From contig JAAKBF010000007.1 in NCBI GenBank assembly GCA_012656075.1, positions 1-64,000 of the forward strand: DNA of 64,000 nt, read 5' to 3'. Origin of the DNA: Phytophthora hibernalis (Eukaryota > Oomycota > Peronosporomycetes > Peronosporales > Peronosporaceae). Of the stretch, positions 15,016 through 25,815 are shown piece after piece. The position numbers and the translations under genes are program-made. The notes beneath the pieces are model-generated. The model saw only the letters and a program-made list of their open reading frames with translations. It had not been told where the DNA came from and made no database searches. The first letter of the stretch is position 1; each line of letters begins with the position of its first letter.

Positions 15016-15628
15016 CTTGGTACAGCAGCGTCCACTTGGCGTAATACAGGATGCACATCTCCGTGGCCTGGTGCCATAGCGCTGAGACAGTCCGCGCGTC
15101 ACCCCCGTTCAGCTGCGCGAATTGCTTCCTGCGTTTCTCGAGAACACTGGCTTGGTACACCAGCGTCCACTGGGCGTGATACAGGATGCGCATCTCCGTG
15201 GCCTGCTGCTGTAGCGCTGTGACAGTCCGCGGCCCCTCTTCAGCTGCGCGAATTGCTTGCTGTGTGTCTCGAGAACACTGGCTTGGTACAGCAGCGTCCA
15301 CTTGGCGTGATACTGGATGCGCATCTCCGTGGCCTGCTGCTGTAGCGCTGTGACAGTCCGCGTGCCCCGCTTCAGCTGCGCGAATTACTTGGTGCGTTTC
15401 TCTATACCACTCACTTGGTACAGCAGCGTCCACTTGGCGTGATACAGGATGCACATCTCCGTGGCCTGCTGCTGTAGCGCTGAGACAGTCCGCGCGCCAC
15501 CCGCTTGAGCTGCGCGAATTGCTTGCTGCGTGTCTCGAGAACACTGGCTTGGTACTGCAGCGTCCACTTGGCGTGATACTGGATGCGCATCTCCGTGGCC
15601 TGCTGCTGTAGCGCTGTGACAGTCCGCG
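15016..15628. repeat. Higher-order block, copy 1 (inside satellite)
   Basis: A run of about 4.6 variant units that recurs almost unchanged at 16,984-17,595, offset 1,967-1,968 bp (about 15 units). Shared diagnostic variants are the GGTGCCATAGCGC unit, the GCGAATTACTTGGTGCG junction and the CCCGCTTGAGCTGCG variant. One junction differs between copies (GTCCGCGGCCCCTC against GTCCGCGTGCCCC). The copies mark a block duplication within the array. Confidence 0.75.
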
Positions 15629-16983
15629 CCCCGCTTCAGCTGCGCGAATTGCTTGCTGCGTTTCTCTATAACACTCACTTGGTACTGCAGCGTCCACTTG
15701 GCGTAATACAGGATGCACATCTCCGTGGCCTGGTGCCATAGCGCTGAGACAGTCCGCGCGTCACCCCCGTTCAGCTGCGCGAATTGCTTCCTGCGTTTCT
15801 CGAGAACACTGGCTTGGTACACCAGCGTCCACTGGGCGTGATACAGGATGCGCATCTCCGTGGCCTGCTGCTGTAGCGCTGTGACAGTCCGCGTGCCCTC
15901 TTCAGCTGCGCGAATTGCTTGCTGCGTGTCTCGAGAACACTGGCTTGGTACAGCAGCGTCCACTTGGCGTGATACTGGATGCGCATCTCCGTGGCCTGCT
16001 GCTGTAGCGCTGTGACAGTCCGCGTGCCACCCCCGTTCAGCTGCGCTGAATTGCTTGCTGTGTGTCTCGAGAACACTGGCTTGGTACAGCAGCGTCTACT
16101 TGGCGTGATACTGGATGCGCAACTCCGTGGCCTGCTGCTGTAGCGCTGTGACAGTCCGCGTGCCCCGCTTCAGCTGCGCGAATTGCTTGCTGCGTTTCTC
16201 ACTTGGTACAGCAGCGTCCACTTGGCGTAATACAGGATGCACATCTCCGTGGCCTGGTGCCATAGCGCTGAGACAGTCCGCGCGTCACCCCCCGTTCAGC
16301 TGCGCGAATTGCTTCCTGCGTTTCTCTATAACACACTTGGTACAGCAGCGTCCACTTGGCGTGATACTGGATGCGCATCTCCGTGGCCTGCTGCTGTAGC
16401 GCTGTGACAGTCCGCGTGCCCCGCTTCAGCTGCGCGAATTGCTTGCTGCGTGTCTCGAGAACACTGGCTTGGTACACCAGCGTCCACTGGGCGTGATACT
16501 GGATGCGCATCTCCGTGGCCTGCTGCTGTAGCGCTGTGACAGTCCGCGTGCCCCGCTTCAGCTGCGCGAATTGCTTGCTGCGTTTCTCACTTGGTACAGC
16601 AGCGTCCACTTGGCGTAATACAGGATGCACATCTCCGTGGCCTGGTGCCATAGCGCTGAGACAGTCCGCGCGTCACCCCGTTCAGCTGCGCGAATTGCTT
16701 CCTGCGTTTCTCTATAACACACTTGGTACAGCAGCGTCCACTTGGCGTGATACTGGATGCGCATCTCCGTGGCCTGCTGCTGTAGCGCTGTGACAGTCCG
16801 CGTGCCCCGCTTCAGCTGCGCGAATTGCTTGCTGCGTGTCTCGAGAACACTGGCTTGGTACAGCAGCGTCCACTGGGCGTGATACTGGATGCGCATCTCC
16901 GTGGCCTGCTGCTGTAGCGCTGTGACAGTCCGCGTCCCGCTTCAGCTGCGCGAATTGCTTGCTGCGTTTCTCTATAACACTCA

Positions 16984-17595
16984 CTTGGTACAGCAGCGTC
17001 CACTTGGCGTAATACAGGATGCACATCTCCGTGGCCTGGTGCCATAGCGCTGAGACAGTCCGCGCGTCACCCCCGTTCAGCTGCGCGAATTGCTTCCTGC
17101 GTTTCTCGAGAACACTGGCTTGGTACACCAGCGTCCACTGGGCGTGATACAGGATGCGCATCTCCGTGGCCTGCTGCTGTAGCGCTGTGACAGTCCGCGT
17201 GCCCCTTCAGCTGCGCGAATTGCTTGCTGTGTGTCTCGAGAACACTGGCTTGGTACAGCAGCGTCCACTTGGCGTGATACTGGATGCGCATCTCCGTGGC
17301 CTGCTGCTGTAGCGCTGTGACAGTCCGCGTGCCCCGCTTCAGCTGCGCGAATTACTTGGTGCGTTTCTCTATACCACTCACTTGGTACAGCAGCGTCCAC
17401 TTGGCGTGATACAGGATGCACATCTCCGTGGCCTGCTGCTGTAGCGCTGAGACAGTCCGCGCGCCACCCGCTTGAGCTGCGCGAATTGCTTGCTGCGTGT
17501 CTCGAGAACACTGGCTTGGTACTGCAGCGTCCACTTGGCGTGATACTGGATGCGCATCTCCGTGGCCTGCTGCTGTAGCGCTGTGACAGTCCGCG
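16984..17595. repeat. Higher-order block, copy 2 (inside satellite)
   Basis: Second copy of the block at 15,016-15,628, with the same ordered set of rare unit variants. The right end of the match is at GTCCGCG, after which the two copies carry different junctions. Confidence 0.75.
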
Positions 17596-18443
17596 CGCCA
17601 CCCCGTTCAGCTGCGCGAATTGCTTGCTGTGTGTCTCGAGAACACTGGCTTGGTACAGCAGCGTCCACTTGGCGTGATACTGGATGCGCAACTCCGTGGC
17701 CTGCTGCTGTAGCGCTGTGACAGTCCGCGTGCCCCGCTTCAGCTGCGCGAATTGCTTGCTGCGTGTCTCGAGAACACTGGCTTGGTACTGCAGCGTCCAC
17801 TTGGCGTGATACTGGATGCGCATCTCCGTGGCCTGCTGCTGTAGCGCTGTGACAGTCCGCGTGCCCCGCTTCAGCTGCGCGAATTGCTTGCTGCTTTTCT
17901 CTAGAACACTCACTTGGTACACCAGCGTCCACTTGGCGTAATACAGGATGCACATCTCCGTGGCCTGGTGCCATAGCGCTGAGACAGTCCGCGCGTCACC
18001 CCCGTTCAGCTGCGCGAATTGCTTCCTGCGTTTCTCTATAACACACTTGGTACAGCAGCGTCCACTTGGCGTGATACTGGATGCGCATCTCCGTGGCCTG
18101 CTGCTGTAGCGCTGTGACAGTCCGCGTGCCCCGCTTCAGCTGCGCGAATTGCTTGCTGCTTTTCTCTAGAACACTGGCTTGGTACAGCAGCGTCCACTTG
18201 GCGTGATACTGGATGCGCATCTCCGTGGCCTGGTGCTGTAGCGCTAAGACGATCTGCGCGCCACCCCCGTTCTGCTGCGCGAATTGCTTGGTGCGTTTCT
18301 CTATAACACTCACTTGGTACAGCAGCGCTGCGTATCTCTAGAACACTCACTTGGTACAGCAGCGTCCACTTGGCGTGATACAGGATGCGCATCTCTGTAA
18401 CCTGCTGCTGTAACACTGTGAGAGTCCGACCCACCCCTCTTAA

Positions 18444-18462
18444 GGTCCCTGTAATCGGGACC
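18444..18462. other. Short hairpin at satellite/transposon boundary
   Basis: GGTCCC and GGGACC form a perfect 6 bp stem around a 7 nt loop immediately beyond the last satellite fragment. It lies between the array and the hAT remnant. It may belong to a transposon end, but I see no matching inverted partner. Confidence 0.35.
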
Positions 18463-18585
18463 GGGTCTCGTCTCACAAAATGACATAGTGACCGGCAGCA
18501 TCTGAAAACGATGTGAAGTTTTTCAAAGGACTACAGAAGCAAAAGTTCGACCGGAAGGAGGCGAGCTGCGTTACGCTACTTTCAG

Positions 18586-20286
18586 ATGCTGAAATATCTG
18601 CTGTCCGTGTTGACCAAAATACAAGCCCCGGCTCCATCTCCAGCTAAGCGGACCAAGCAGCGTCCTATAACGAAAGCGGTGGCTACTGCATGGGTAGATA
18701 CGATCAAGGGTGGTGAGTGGGGCCATATCAACGAGTCCATGGCGAACTTTGTCTTCAAAACAGGAATCCCCTTCCGCGTCATCGATTCTGCTGCTATGAA
18801 GGATCTTTTTGCTTTTGCGGCCGTCGTACGCCCAGTGCGAAGACAATATCGGGCACGAATCCCAACAAACAATAATCTGGCCTCTTTCGCAGGGGGATGG
18901 AGTTTATTGCAGGTGCCACAACTTACACAGTTTCAAGTGATGGCTGGTTTGACATCAACCGCGAGCACAGAGTCAACTACGTGGTACTGGTCCCAGGCAA
19001 GAAACCCTTCGTGTATCGCACGAAGTCGACTGTAGGAATTTCCCAGACATCCTAGGTGATCGCAGATGAACTTGTAGAGGTGGTCTACGAATTGGGGATC
19101 CAGAAGTGTGTCGCAGTGGTGACTGACAACGTTCCCTCAATGCGTGGATCTTGGACAATTATCCAGGCGAGACACCCCGCATATTCACTAACGGCTGTGC
19201 AGTCCACGTCACGAACTTGGTCATCAAGGATGTTTGCGGACTCGAAGAGTTTTGGAGACGCTGAAGGAGACCGCGAGAGTTGTTGGCTTTATCAAGGATC
19301 ATGGGTTTGTTGTCGCAGTCTACAATGACTTACGGATGCAATTCAACGTGAAGACGGATCTTGTTTCGACAGTTCCTACCTGTTGGTATTCGCACTTCAA
19401 CCAGTGCTTCAGTTTACTTTACGCGAAGTACGCAGTATTTTCGCTCTTTGAGGCTAAGCATGCACAGATCTTGTCGGCAATCAGAAACAAAGATCGTGTT
19501 GTTGAATTCAAACGCATTGTCAGTGACACCAACTTTTGGGTGAGATATTGAACACCCTCAAGTGTGTATTAGAATTATCGAGCAAAATTATTGGCAAGCT
19601 CGAGAGCGATAGTGGTGGCCTGTTTGCCGTGTACGACTACTTCAGACGGCTGGAAACATCCTGGCGTATCAGCACCGAGTTAGGTACTAAGATGAAGGCA
19701 TCCCTTAACTTTTTGTTTTGAATCGTTGAGGTTTCTTGAGTTCTCAATCGATGGACTTCGGGTATATGCTGACTCCAAAATCAAGTGAGCGGTCATGGCG
19801 TCCAAAGGACAAAGACGAAGAGAGAGTTGAAGCAGTACATAGAGACGTTCTATTCGGGTGACAAGGATACGGTTGCAGCGTTCATGGCCGAACTGGAGAA
19901 CTATTTGACAATGACGATGTATCTTGAGAGCGAAGAAAAGGAGGAATACCTCACCTGCTCAGGGATTTGGTACTGGGGACAATACGGCAGTCTGGTGTTC
20001 ACAACGCTTGCTCGCATAGCATTTGAGTGTTTGCTATACCCACGTCGTCAACAGCATCGGAACGCGTCTGGGGCATCTACTCTTTTTCTTGACTAAGCGC
20101 CGTAACCGCATGGCTTTTGAGAAGTTAGAGCGTTTAGCTTTCATTTATATCAACGCCAGCTTTCTGGACGATATCGACTGCCGCGACTACCTTGCCGAAT
20201 TCGTTGACGAAGATTTAGAATGCGAGAGCGATGACGAAGGAGAAGACGAAGGCGGTGAAGGTTGTGCTGTGACAATGGTCTTCTGA
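18586..20286 (+). pseudogene. Broken hAT transposase (DUF659/hAT-C type)
   Basis: Conserved hAT blocks are spread over several reading frames. A DUF659-like N-terminal part (18,586-19,035) has FVFKTGIPFRVIDSAAMKDL. The DDE-like core (19,056-19,330) has CVAVVTDNVPSMRGSW, where intact relatives have TDNASNM-like sequence. A middle helical part follows (19,234-19,551, VPTCWYSHFNQCFSLLYAK, family pattern PTRWxS). The C-terminal dimerisation end is at 20,023-20,286 (LERLAFIYINASFLDDID, then an acidic tail). At least five frame changes separate the pieces and the N-terminal zinc finger is missing, so this is a dead copy. It sits directly against the satellite array. Confidence 0.8.
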
Positions 20287-21056
20287 GTGAAGGCCCACAT
20301 TTATCGAATAATTTCAATTTACATTAATCTACAGTTCATTCCGCATTTGCATTTGTTCAGTTACTTTATCGACATTGAATTCCATAATAAGTATAACCCT
20401 TCGTCTTCTTATTCAATTAAACTTTGATTTAAGCTGAAAATCTTTTTCTATCCGCCAAATTAAGCTCGTATAAAACTTACGTTAGAATAAGAACAAATCT
20501 TTGTAGTTCAAGTTCAAATTGACGTCATATCTTGTTTGATCAATGTAAATTTGAAAAGCGCTACAGAAAACATCCATATATCATTTTTAATCAATGCTGG
20601 GTGGACCCCATTTGGACAAATCAGATTAGACAGGGATTCAGTATGCAGATAGTTAGCAGTAGTTAGAAACCACAACAGTGTTCTAAACATAAGTCAGTTT
20701 AACTCTAACCCGGAAGTTCGCAAGTCAATTGGTACTTGGTGCCATATTGGACAGGAAGGCATGACCTTTGCAATCTTACAACAGGGACGCCAGGCGTCGG
20801 TTGTGGTTATCGCGTTAACGCTACCTCTAAAGCTAAGGGCGTGTGACCCCGTCATATCCAGGGCTTGGGTGGCGAGCTCAAGCGCGCTGCGTTGGCATTT
20901 AGTTCGTGCCATTAAAGAAAGTATAATGAGCTCCAACTTAAGAAAGCTCGTTGCCGTCGAGATTAAAATAAATTCTTGCGGGTAGATGTTCTGAGAAACT
21001 ATAACCATTTGATGTACTGCTTTAATCCAAATGGAGTACTGTTTAAGTATAACTGA
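20287..21056. other. AT-rich stretch, no gene seen
   Basis: AT-rich DNA between the hAT remnant and the next element. The only longer frame (104 codons, minus, 20,694-21,008) has no recognisable domain, and its composition matches chance. Nothing else supported. Confidence 0.6.
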
Positions 21057-21448
21057 AGTATTGTGAAAACCGATTACTTTGTCCTGTGAAAAGACCAGAT
21101 TATTAAACGGTTTTGCGTACTGTCGCAGGGCTAAATCATTCCATATGGCAACAGTAAAATGATATATAAAAATAATAAGCCGGCTTTAATCTTAGGATTA
21201 AATCGTATGCTTTGAATGGAGGCGGAAGAGAGAGTGGAGAATTCTAGCTCTGGAAGTATAACAGAATTGGCAACGGTTCTCATGTACGTCGCTGAATTTC
21301 GATGGCGTGTAATCGTTTTGCACAACGCCTACAGCGTCCGTGCGACCTTGTTGGTAGGGTTTTTCAGTGTCTCGGGTCGCACAGTCAGCCGCGAGCGTAG
21401 CGAGATAAAAAATGTATTACAGCGTGCGTTTAGCCTTATATGTTCTAC

Positions 21449-22248
21449 TCAATCGGCCATGCACTCTCCCACAATGAGGTGGTCCGCATCGACCATGTCC
21501 TCGGTTGGTTCTTCTGGAGGATGGAATGCAGCAAAGACACCTTCGGCTACTAGCCTGTAGTTGGTCAAGCCTAGCGTAGCTCTAAGATCCTGCACGTCAA
21601 ACGACAACTGTAAATTCGACGAGCCGTTTAAATGAACAGAGATTGTTCGACGAAGGGGCTCACTTGTCGCCGACGGTGGCTCGGGACGCATCGAATCGAG
21701 ATGCTGCATCTGGCGAAAGGTTGCATTTCAGGGGCAGAAGGCTCAGTACCATCCGGTTGTCTAGCGTGTAGTCTCCCAGTAGGTCCACGCAATAGGCCCG
21801 ACACGAACATTTCCACGCTCTAGCAGATAGCCGTCGATATGCGCCTTGAATCCGGGTCGCTTTTGCCCGGCGAATACCTACCGTTTGAGCCGTTGACTCC
21901 TTTCAGCAAAATGAATAGCCTTAAGACAAACGGCCCTTTGTCAGTCCTACACTTGTCATGATTCGCTTTGGCGATCTCCATGTACTCTCTCCAGTTAGAA
22001 GCATTCAATGCAATCCACGCAACCTGTTTCGCGCCCAGACTTGCCTCCAAGTAGATGGTAGTATCCTCTCGAACGGTCTTGACTTTGTATTGCAGCAGTG
22101 CAGGAGTAGCAATTCTGTCGATGTTGGTGCGCACGTCTTCAAATGTGGCTTCGTCTTCATTGAATGTGAAATGGGGACGCGAGGCTGACGTTTGTTCGAC
22201 TTGTTTTAGTGATAGCGCCGACTTTAACGGAGACGCAAGCGAGGGTCA
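21449..22248 (-). pseudogene. Unrecognised coding remnant inside the TIR element
   Basis: Minus-strand coding appearance split over frames. It starts near 22,248 (ATG then TLA). A solid stretch is 22,134-21,900, with KVKTVREDTTIYLEASLG, KQVAWIALNASNWREYMEIA and GPFVLRLFILL. A second stretch is 21,709-21,449, with FDVQDLRATLGLTNYRLV and FHPPEEPTEDMVDADHLIV. Together about 250 codons with at least two frame breaks. I do not recognise the family. It fills most of the space between the inverted repeats, so it is either the element's own protein or a captured host gene. Confidence 0.4.
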
Positions 22249-22317
22249 TTGTGTACGAGGCCCGTGTCGAAGTTATTTGTGTTGATCTGTGAATGCCGTC
22301 CGAAGTACCGACGGCAG

Positions 22318-22339
22318 ACCGATTTATTAATAAATCGGT
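22318..22339. other. 22 bp perfect palindrome
   Basis: ACCGATTTATT followed by its exact reverse complement AATAAATCGGT, no loop, centre TTAA. It lies 180-200 bp inside the right end of the putative transposon. AAATCGG/CCGATT motifs recur nearby (22,370, 22,530). Confidence 0.8.
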
Positions 22340-22547
22340 GGCGCGGGCACATTTATATTTTTAAATCGGCTCGGCGCCTGGTAAGAACTATTCATCGTAA
22401 TTAGATGTTTAATTTTAACTTGCGGGCTCTTAAACGCCGAGAGCCACATCTGATTTAGAAATTACTAAGACCCGGATGATCTTATTTAGACTCTAAATCA
22501 GCGGATTTGCAATTTGATTAGACAAACTAATCGGTTTTCACAATACT

Positions 22548-25368
22548 ACTTGTCCTTGACGTGCCACACACCACGCGTGTGGCGGACACCCATGATGTGG
22601 ACCACACCACAGAGAACAATGGCCGCCCCCGTCAAGTGGCCCCATTACACGGAAGATATCTCCAGGTAGCTGAGCCACCATCGACCCCCTCCCAACAAGT
22701 ACATGAAAATATGTTTCCGGGTCAAACACTACAGACTGAGACGCACCCCCTTGTATTCCATCCACGGCAGTGATCGTTTCACTAGTCGACTTGGCGATAA
22801 GTAGCCCGGTTTTTAACACACCGGGTGATATCTCCGTTAGCCCGACTGCATCAACGCCACACAGCCACCAAGAATCTGAGACCAATTTTGCCATTTTCAC
22901 TACACGGATGCATCTGACGCTATTAATACATCTCGCGAAGCTGATTCAGATCCAGGTATTCCAGAAGCCGGACCAGATATTATTTTCCAAGCCGAACGCA
23001 TATACGCACGAAGAACTACGTGCCCGGTCTGGACTGAACCACGGCCGACGTCAGTACTAGACCGTCACGCAGATCGCCGAACTAGCTGCGCTCAGGGGCG
23101 AAATCCATGTCTCCAAGGTAGACGGCTTTCTTTTGTTTCCAAGGTAGGCGGCATTCTCTTTGTGATTGTGAATGTGGGAATCCCTTCCACAGCGGGATGT
23201 ATTGATGGATGCAGTACGGATGTTTCTCGATGGCATCCGACCAGTGGTTGTGAGTAAAGGAATGGTGCAAGAGTGTTGCTCGATGACATCCGAAAGCGTT
23301 GGCTAACGACTGTTCTTAGGACCTGCGAATGTTATCTCAAAAACTGGACAGTAACATGTTTACTGTTATTTGTGCTTTGCAGTCGTTCTGACGACATTTT
23401 AGGCGCTAAATATGCCAAGGCGTGTTTGTAAATGTGTGTGAAAAACGATAAATATCGCTAAATCATGGCTAAATCCTCCTGCATTTAGACTAGACTCGAA
23501 TTGTAGTGTGAAACTTGTCTTCAATTGGAAGTTTGTCGTGAGCTGCAGGGGCTGTATAAATGGCGGTGATGACCATGTAGTTGACTACGGCTTCAATGTT
23601 TGGAGATTGGGTAGATAGCAGCAGGTTGAATTGTTGAAACCTTGCCTTTAATGCTTCTAAAAGTGCAGAACTGGTTGGTTTGGCGTAATTTTTTATGCCA
23701 GCACTTTTTATGCACCGACTTTATCGTAAATCCACCACATGGCATGTTTAAAGGCTCCATTATTTTCGGAGTGGATACATTCACATTCGATTCCACGAGA
23801 AAATACGAGTATGTGACTGAACACATCCCAGGGATAGATCGAAAATAAAACAATCCCAGCGGTAGCAAGCCACTCACTGCATTCGCGGAATAGCAGACCA
23901 GAGCGGCGGAAAGACGCTGGAAGCGGACGCTAGACGATAGACGGCGCGGCACGGCGCGACAGCCCGCCGCACGACCAGAACACGTCGGCTCCAGAGTGTG
24001 GAGGTCGTCGTGGACTTCCGCCACCTGCGAGACGCACAAGCGGTGCACCCGGCTTACCGCCGCCTTACAGACAAGGCCGGTATATTTTCGCGGTGCGTCA
24101 CCCTTCGACGCTGACCGAAGCAAGCACGGAGGGAATGTATCAATCACTGAACGTTATGGTCAGGCTAGCATCCCATCCGTCGGTCTATGTTTGGAGTAGG
24201 GCCGCAACGAGCATTCAGGCGCAGCACGCACACCTTGGGTGAGTTTATATTTGCTACATATACTACTACAGCCGTATCACTATCAATAAATGTGCACGCA
24301 CTTATAACATGCCCACTGGGTATGATTCGGGTCGATTGCGCGCATAGGGGCAGATTCTGGTCCATGAACGCGATTCCACTTCAGATTGACGCGTTCTAAG
24401 CGAACAGCATTGCTTGTACCCATGAATCCCTTTGCGTATGTGTGCGCTATTATGTCAAACACCTTGTGGATGAAAAGGTCCATTAATTTATACTACTGTA
24501 GTAGCTGGAAGCGTACTGTGACTCTACGATTCAATCGTTTAGAATGCGTGCCATCATTGATACACATTTACTCTTTTTCGACTGCATTATCAATCAATTT
24601 GTGTGGAAGCGCAGGAGTACAAAGGCTAGATCGCACTTGACGATACTACTCAGGCCGATGTTGCTCAGGGAGGACTACATTATTGCCCACGAGAGTGTTA
24701 CTTAGATTCATGTAGGCAACACTATATGATGTAGCTCACTTCAAATAGGGCGGTAAATTACGATTATCGATTGTCACTGTTTCGTAGCCAGATACTACTT
24801 GTTTGTATGGGTTCGTAGGACTTTATGGCAATCTTTCGCCAAAACTACAAAATGAAGCATAGTTAAATGACTGAGGTTTCGTATGCACGGTCTATGGTCG
24901 ATTAATGGTGCCTGTTTCGTCGCCGTGAAATCCTACGGGAAATGTCCCCATATTAGTGGTCAAAAGTAAACATCAATGCAGTGGAGCCGCTTGTAAAACA
25001 TACATGTACGGCAGCTCATACACCACACCGTACGCGGGCCGCAGCACCACAAAATAGAATTTACAGTAAAAGAAGACTACAACTCTGTATCGATATGAAC
25101 CCGAAAGCACTGACTTTGTCGCGAGCTATAGCTCCTCGCACTCCATTTTTTAAAGTGCACGTGTAAGCTATATCTGCGTTTGAAACTGACACTAATTCGC
25201 TAGCCGGCGGCACCTATTAGCGCCACGTTTATTGAGCCAGGATTACCGTGATGTAATACATGTAGTCTTTTGGGACGAGACGCCGACGAAAATCACGGAG
25301 AGGTCGGCATTTCGTTCACGCAAGTCTCTGGCCTGAACACCAAGCAGCACTCCCACCCTACCACGACC
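22548..25368. other. Gene-poor interval, no supported gene
   Basis: No ORF here gives a recognisable domain. Frames of 120 codons (22,900-22,538 minus) and 184 codons (24,147-23,593 minus) have competing frames on the other strand and low-complexity composition. A GC-rich island at 23,890-24,130 stands out from the AT-rich surroundings and is open in plus frames (VVVDFRHLRDAQAVHPAYRR), possibly a retroelement scrap. At 23,100-23,160 a 26 bp segment is imperfectly duplicated (TCCAAGGTAGACGGC and TCCAAGGTAGGCGGC). From 24,200 to 25,368 I see nothing. Confidence 0.55.
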
Positions 25369-25815
25369 ATGGTCGCCGCTAAGCTCCGTGTAGGTCTCGT
25401 GGGATTGACACGGGCTCTAGCGTCTTCCACGCGTCGCTGCTAATGCGCTCCGCCCAGTTCGATATCACGCACGTGCTGAAGAAGCAGGATCCCGGCGCTG
25501 ACCCCGTTCCTGCGATCACGCCCTCCATGAACAATCTGCTGGCCACGGATGTGCACATGCAGTTTGTGGCCATCTCAACGGTGCAATTCGAGTAGACCAA
25601 ACCATACGTGATTGTGGTTGTCGTAGTAGGCCAAGGACCTCAACACCATCGCCCAAGCCGACGGGGTGCTCTACAATCTGGCCGCCCATTTCACGAACAG
25701 CTAGCTGCCGCAATGTTCGTGTAGTGCCTCGTACGAGACGACCTTCGTGGTGATGACGTGGGCCTCGCCCGTCGCAGAATCCGTGGACTTGCCGAACGAG
25801 CACTCGGGCTCGCAA
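25369..25815 (+). pseudogene. GC-rich coding remnant, family unknown
   Basis: A GC-rich patch with codon-like structure but several stops. It starts MVAAKLRVGLVGLTRAL (25,369), changes frame to FDITHVLKKQDPGADP and NNLLATDVHMQFVAIST (25,460-25,590), then changes again to KDLNTIAQADGVLYNLA (25,630-25,690). I do not recognise the parent gene. The composition contrast with the AT-rich flanks and the interrupted frames suggest a processed or captured gene fragment. Confidence 0.3.

Larger units (their letters stand above)
1..18425. repeat. Satellite array, 132-134 bp unit
   Basis: Head-to-tail tandem array, about 135-140 units by length, continuing past the left edge. Landmarks in nearly every unit (+ strand) are GCGCGAATTGCTTGCTG, TCTCGAGAACACTGGC, CCACTTGGCGTGATAC and GCATCTCCGTGGCCTGC. 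Variation concentrates in two places: the triplet after GGTAC (AGC, TGC or ACC) and the junction before CTTCAG. The junction comes mainly as GTGACAGTCCGCGTGCC (132 bp unit) or GAGACAGTCTGCGCGCCAC (133-134 bp unit). All three minus frames and at least two plus frames are largely stop-free, so chance ORFs up to 466 codons appear. One minus frame reads as a 44-residue helical unit with LQQQATEMRIQYHAKWTL and LETRSKQFAQL. Unit length is not held to a multiple of three, so no frame is kept along the array. I therefore do not call it a gene. It may descend from a coding coiled-coil repeat. Confidence 0.97.
7400..18425. repeat. Diverged right flank of the satellite array
   Basis: From about 7.4 kb rightward the units carry growing numbers of small deletions and substitutions. 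Examples are AACACACTTGG in place of the XhoI-containing segment, TTTCTCTATAACACTCACTTGG, GCGTAATACAGGATGCAC, GGCCTGGTGCCATAGC and GACCAGCTGCTGTAG. Variant units recur in short runs, giving 3- and 4-unit higher-order repeats: the CACTTAGCGTGATAC variant recurs near 12,927, 13,451 and 13,847. Such a gradient from a homogenised interior to a diverged edge is the expected signature of unequal exchange being less effective at array ends. The last recognisable partial unit ends near 18,425. Confidence 0.85.
21057..22547. mobile_element. Putative 1.49 kb DNA transposon with 27 bp TIRs
   Basis: The left end 21,057-21,083 and right end 22,521-22,547 are inverted repeats. The outer 20 bases (AGTATTGTGAAAACCGATTA on the left) match perfectly; after one mismatch six more match (TTTGTC). 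The interior holds a minus-strand coding remnant and, near the right end, a 22 bp perfect palindrome. I see no convincing target-site duplication (flanks ATAACTGA and ACTTGTCC), so the superfamily cannot be named and the element may be old. Confidence 0.6.

Noticed and set aside
1..18425. Long overlapping ORFs on both strands of the satellite (up to 466 codons) as real genes
   Set aside because: They arise because the unit has few stops; frames shift with unit length, ORFs overlap on both strands, and no start, promoter or conserved frame is kept.
1..18425. CRISPR-like array
   Set aside because: The spacing is a contiguous tandem repeat with no unique spacers, and the rest of the window is eukaryotic.
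20694..21008. Histone H3-like MARTK start in a minus frame
   Set aside because: Only five residues match; nothing of the histone fold follows.
21049..22555. 8-9 bp target-site duplication around the TIR element
   Set aside because: The flanks ATAACTGA and ACTTGTCC do not match.
23593..24147. 184-codon minus ORF as a gene
   Set aside because: No domain, mixed composition across a GC-rich island and AT-rich DNA, and competing plus frames.
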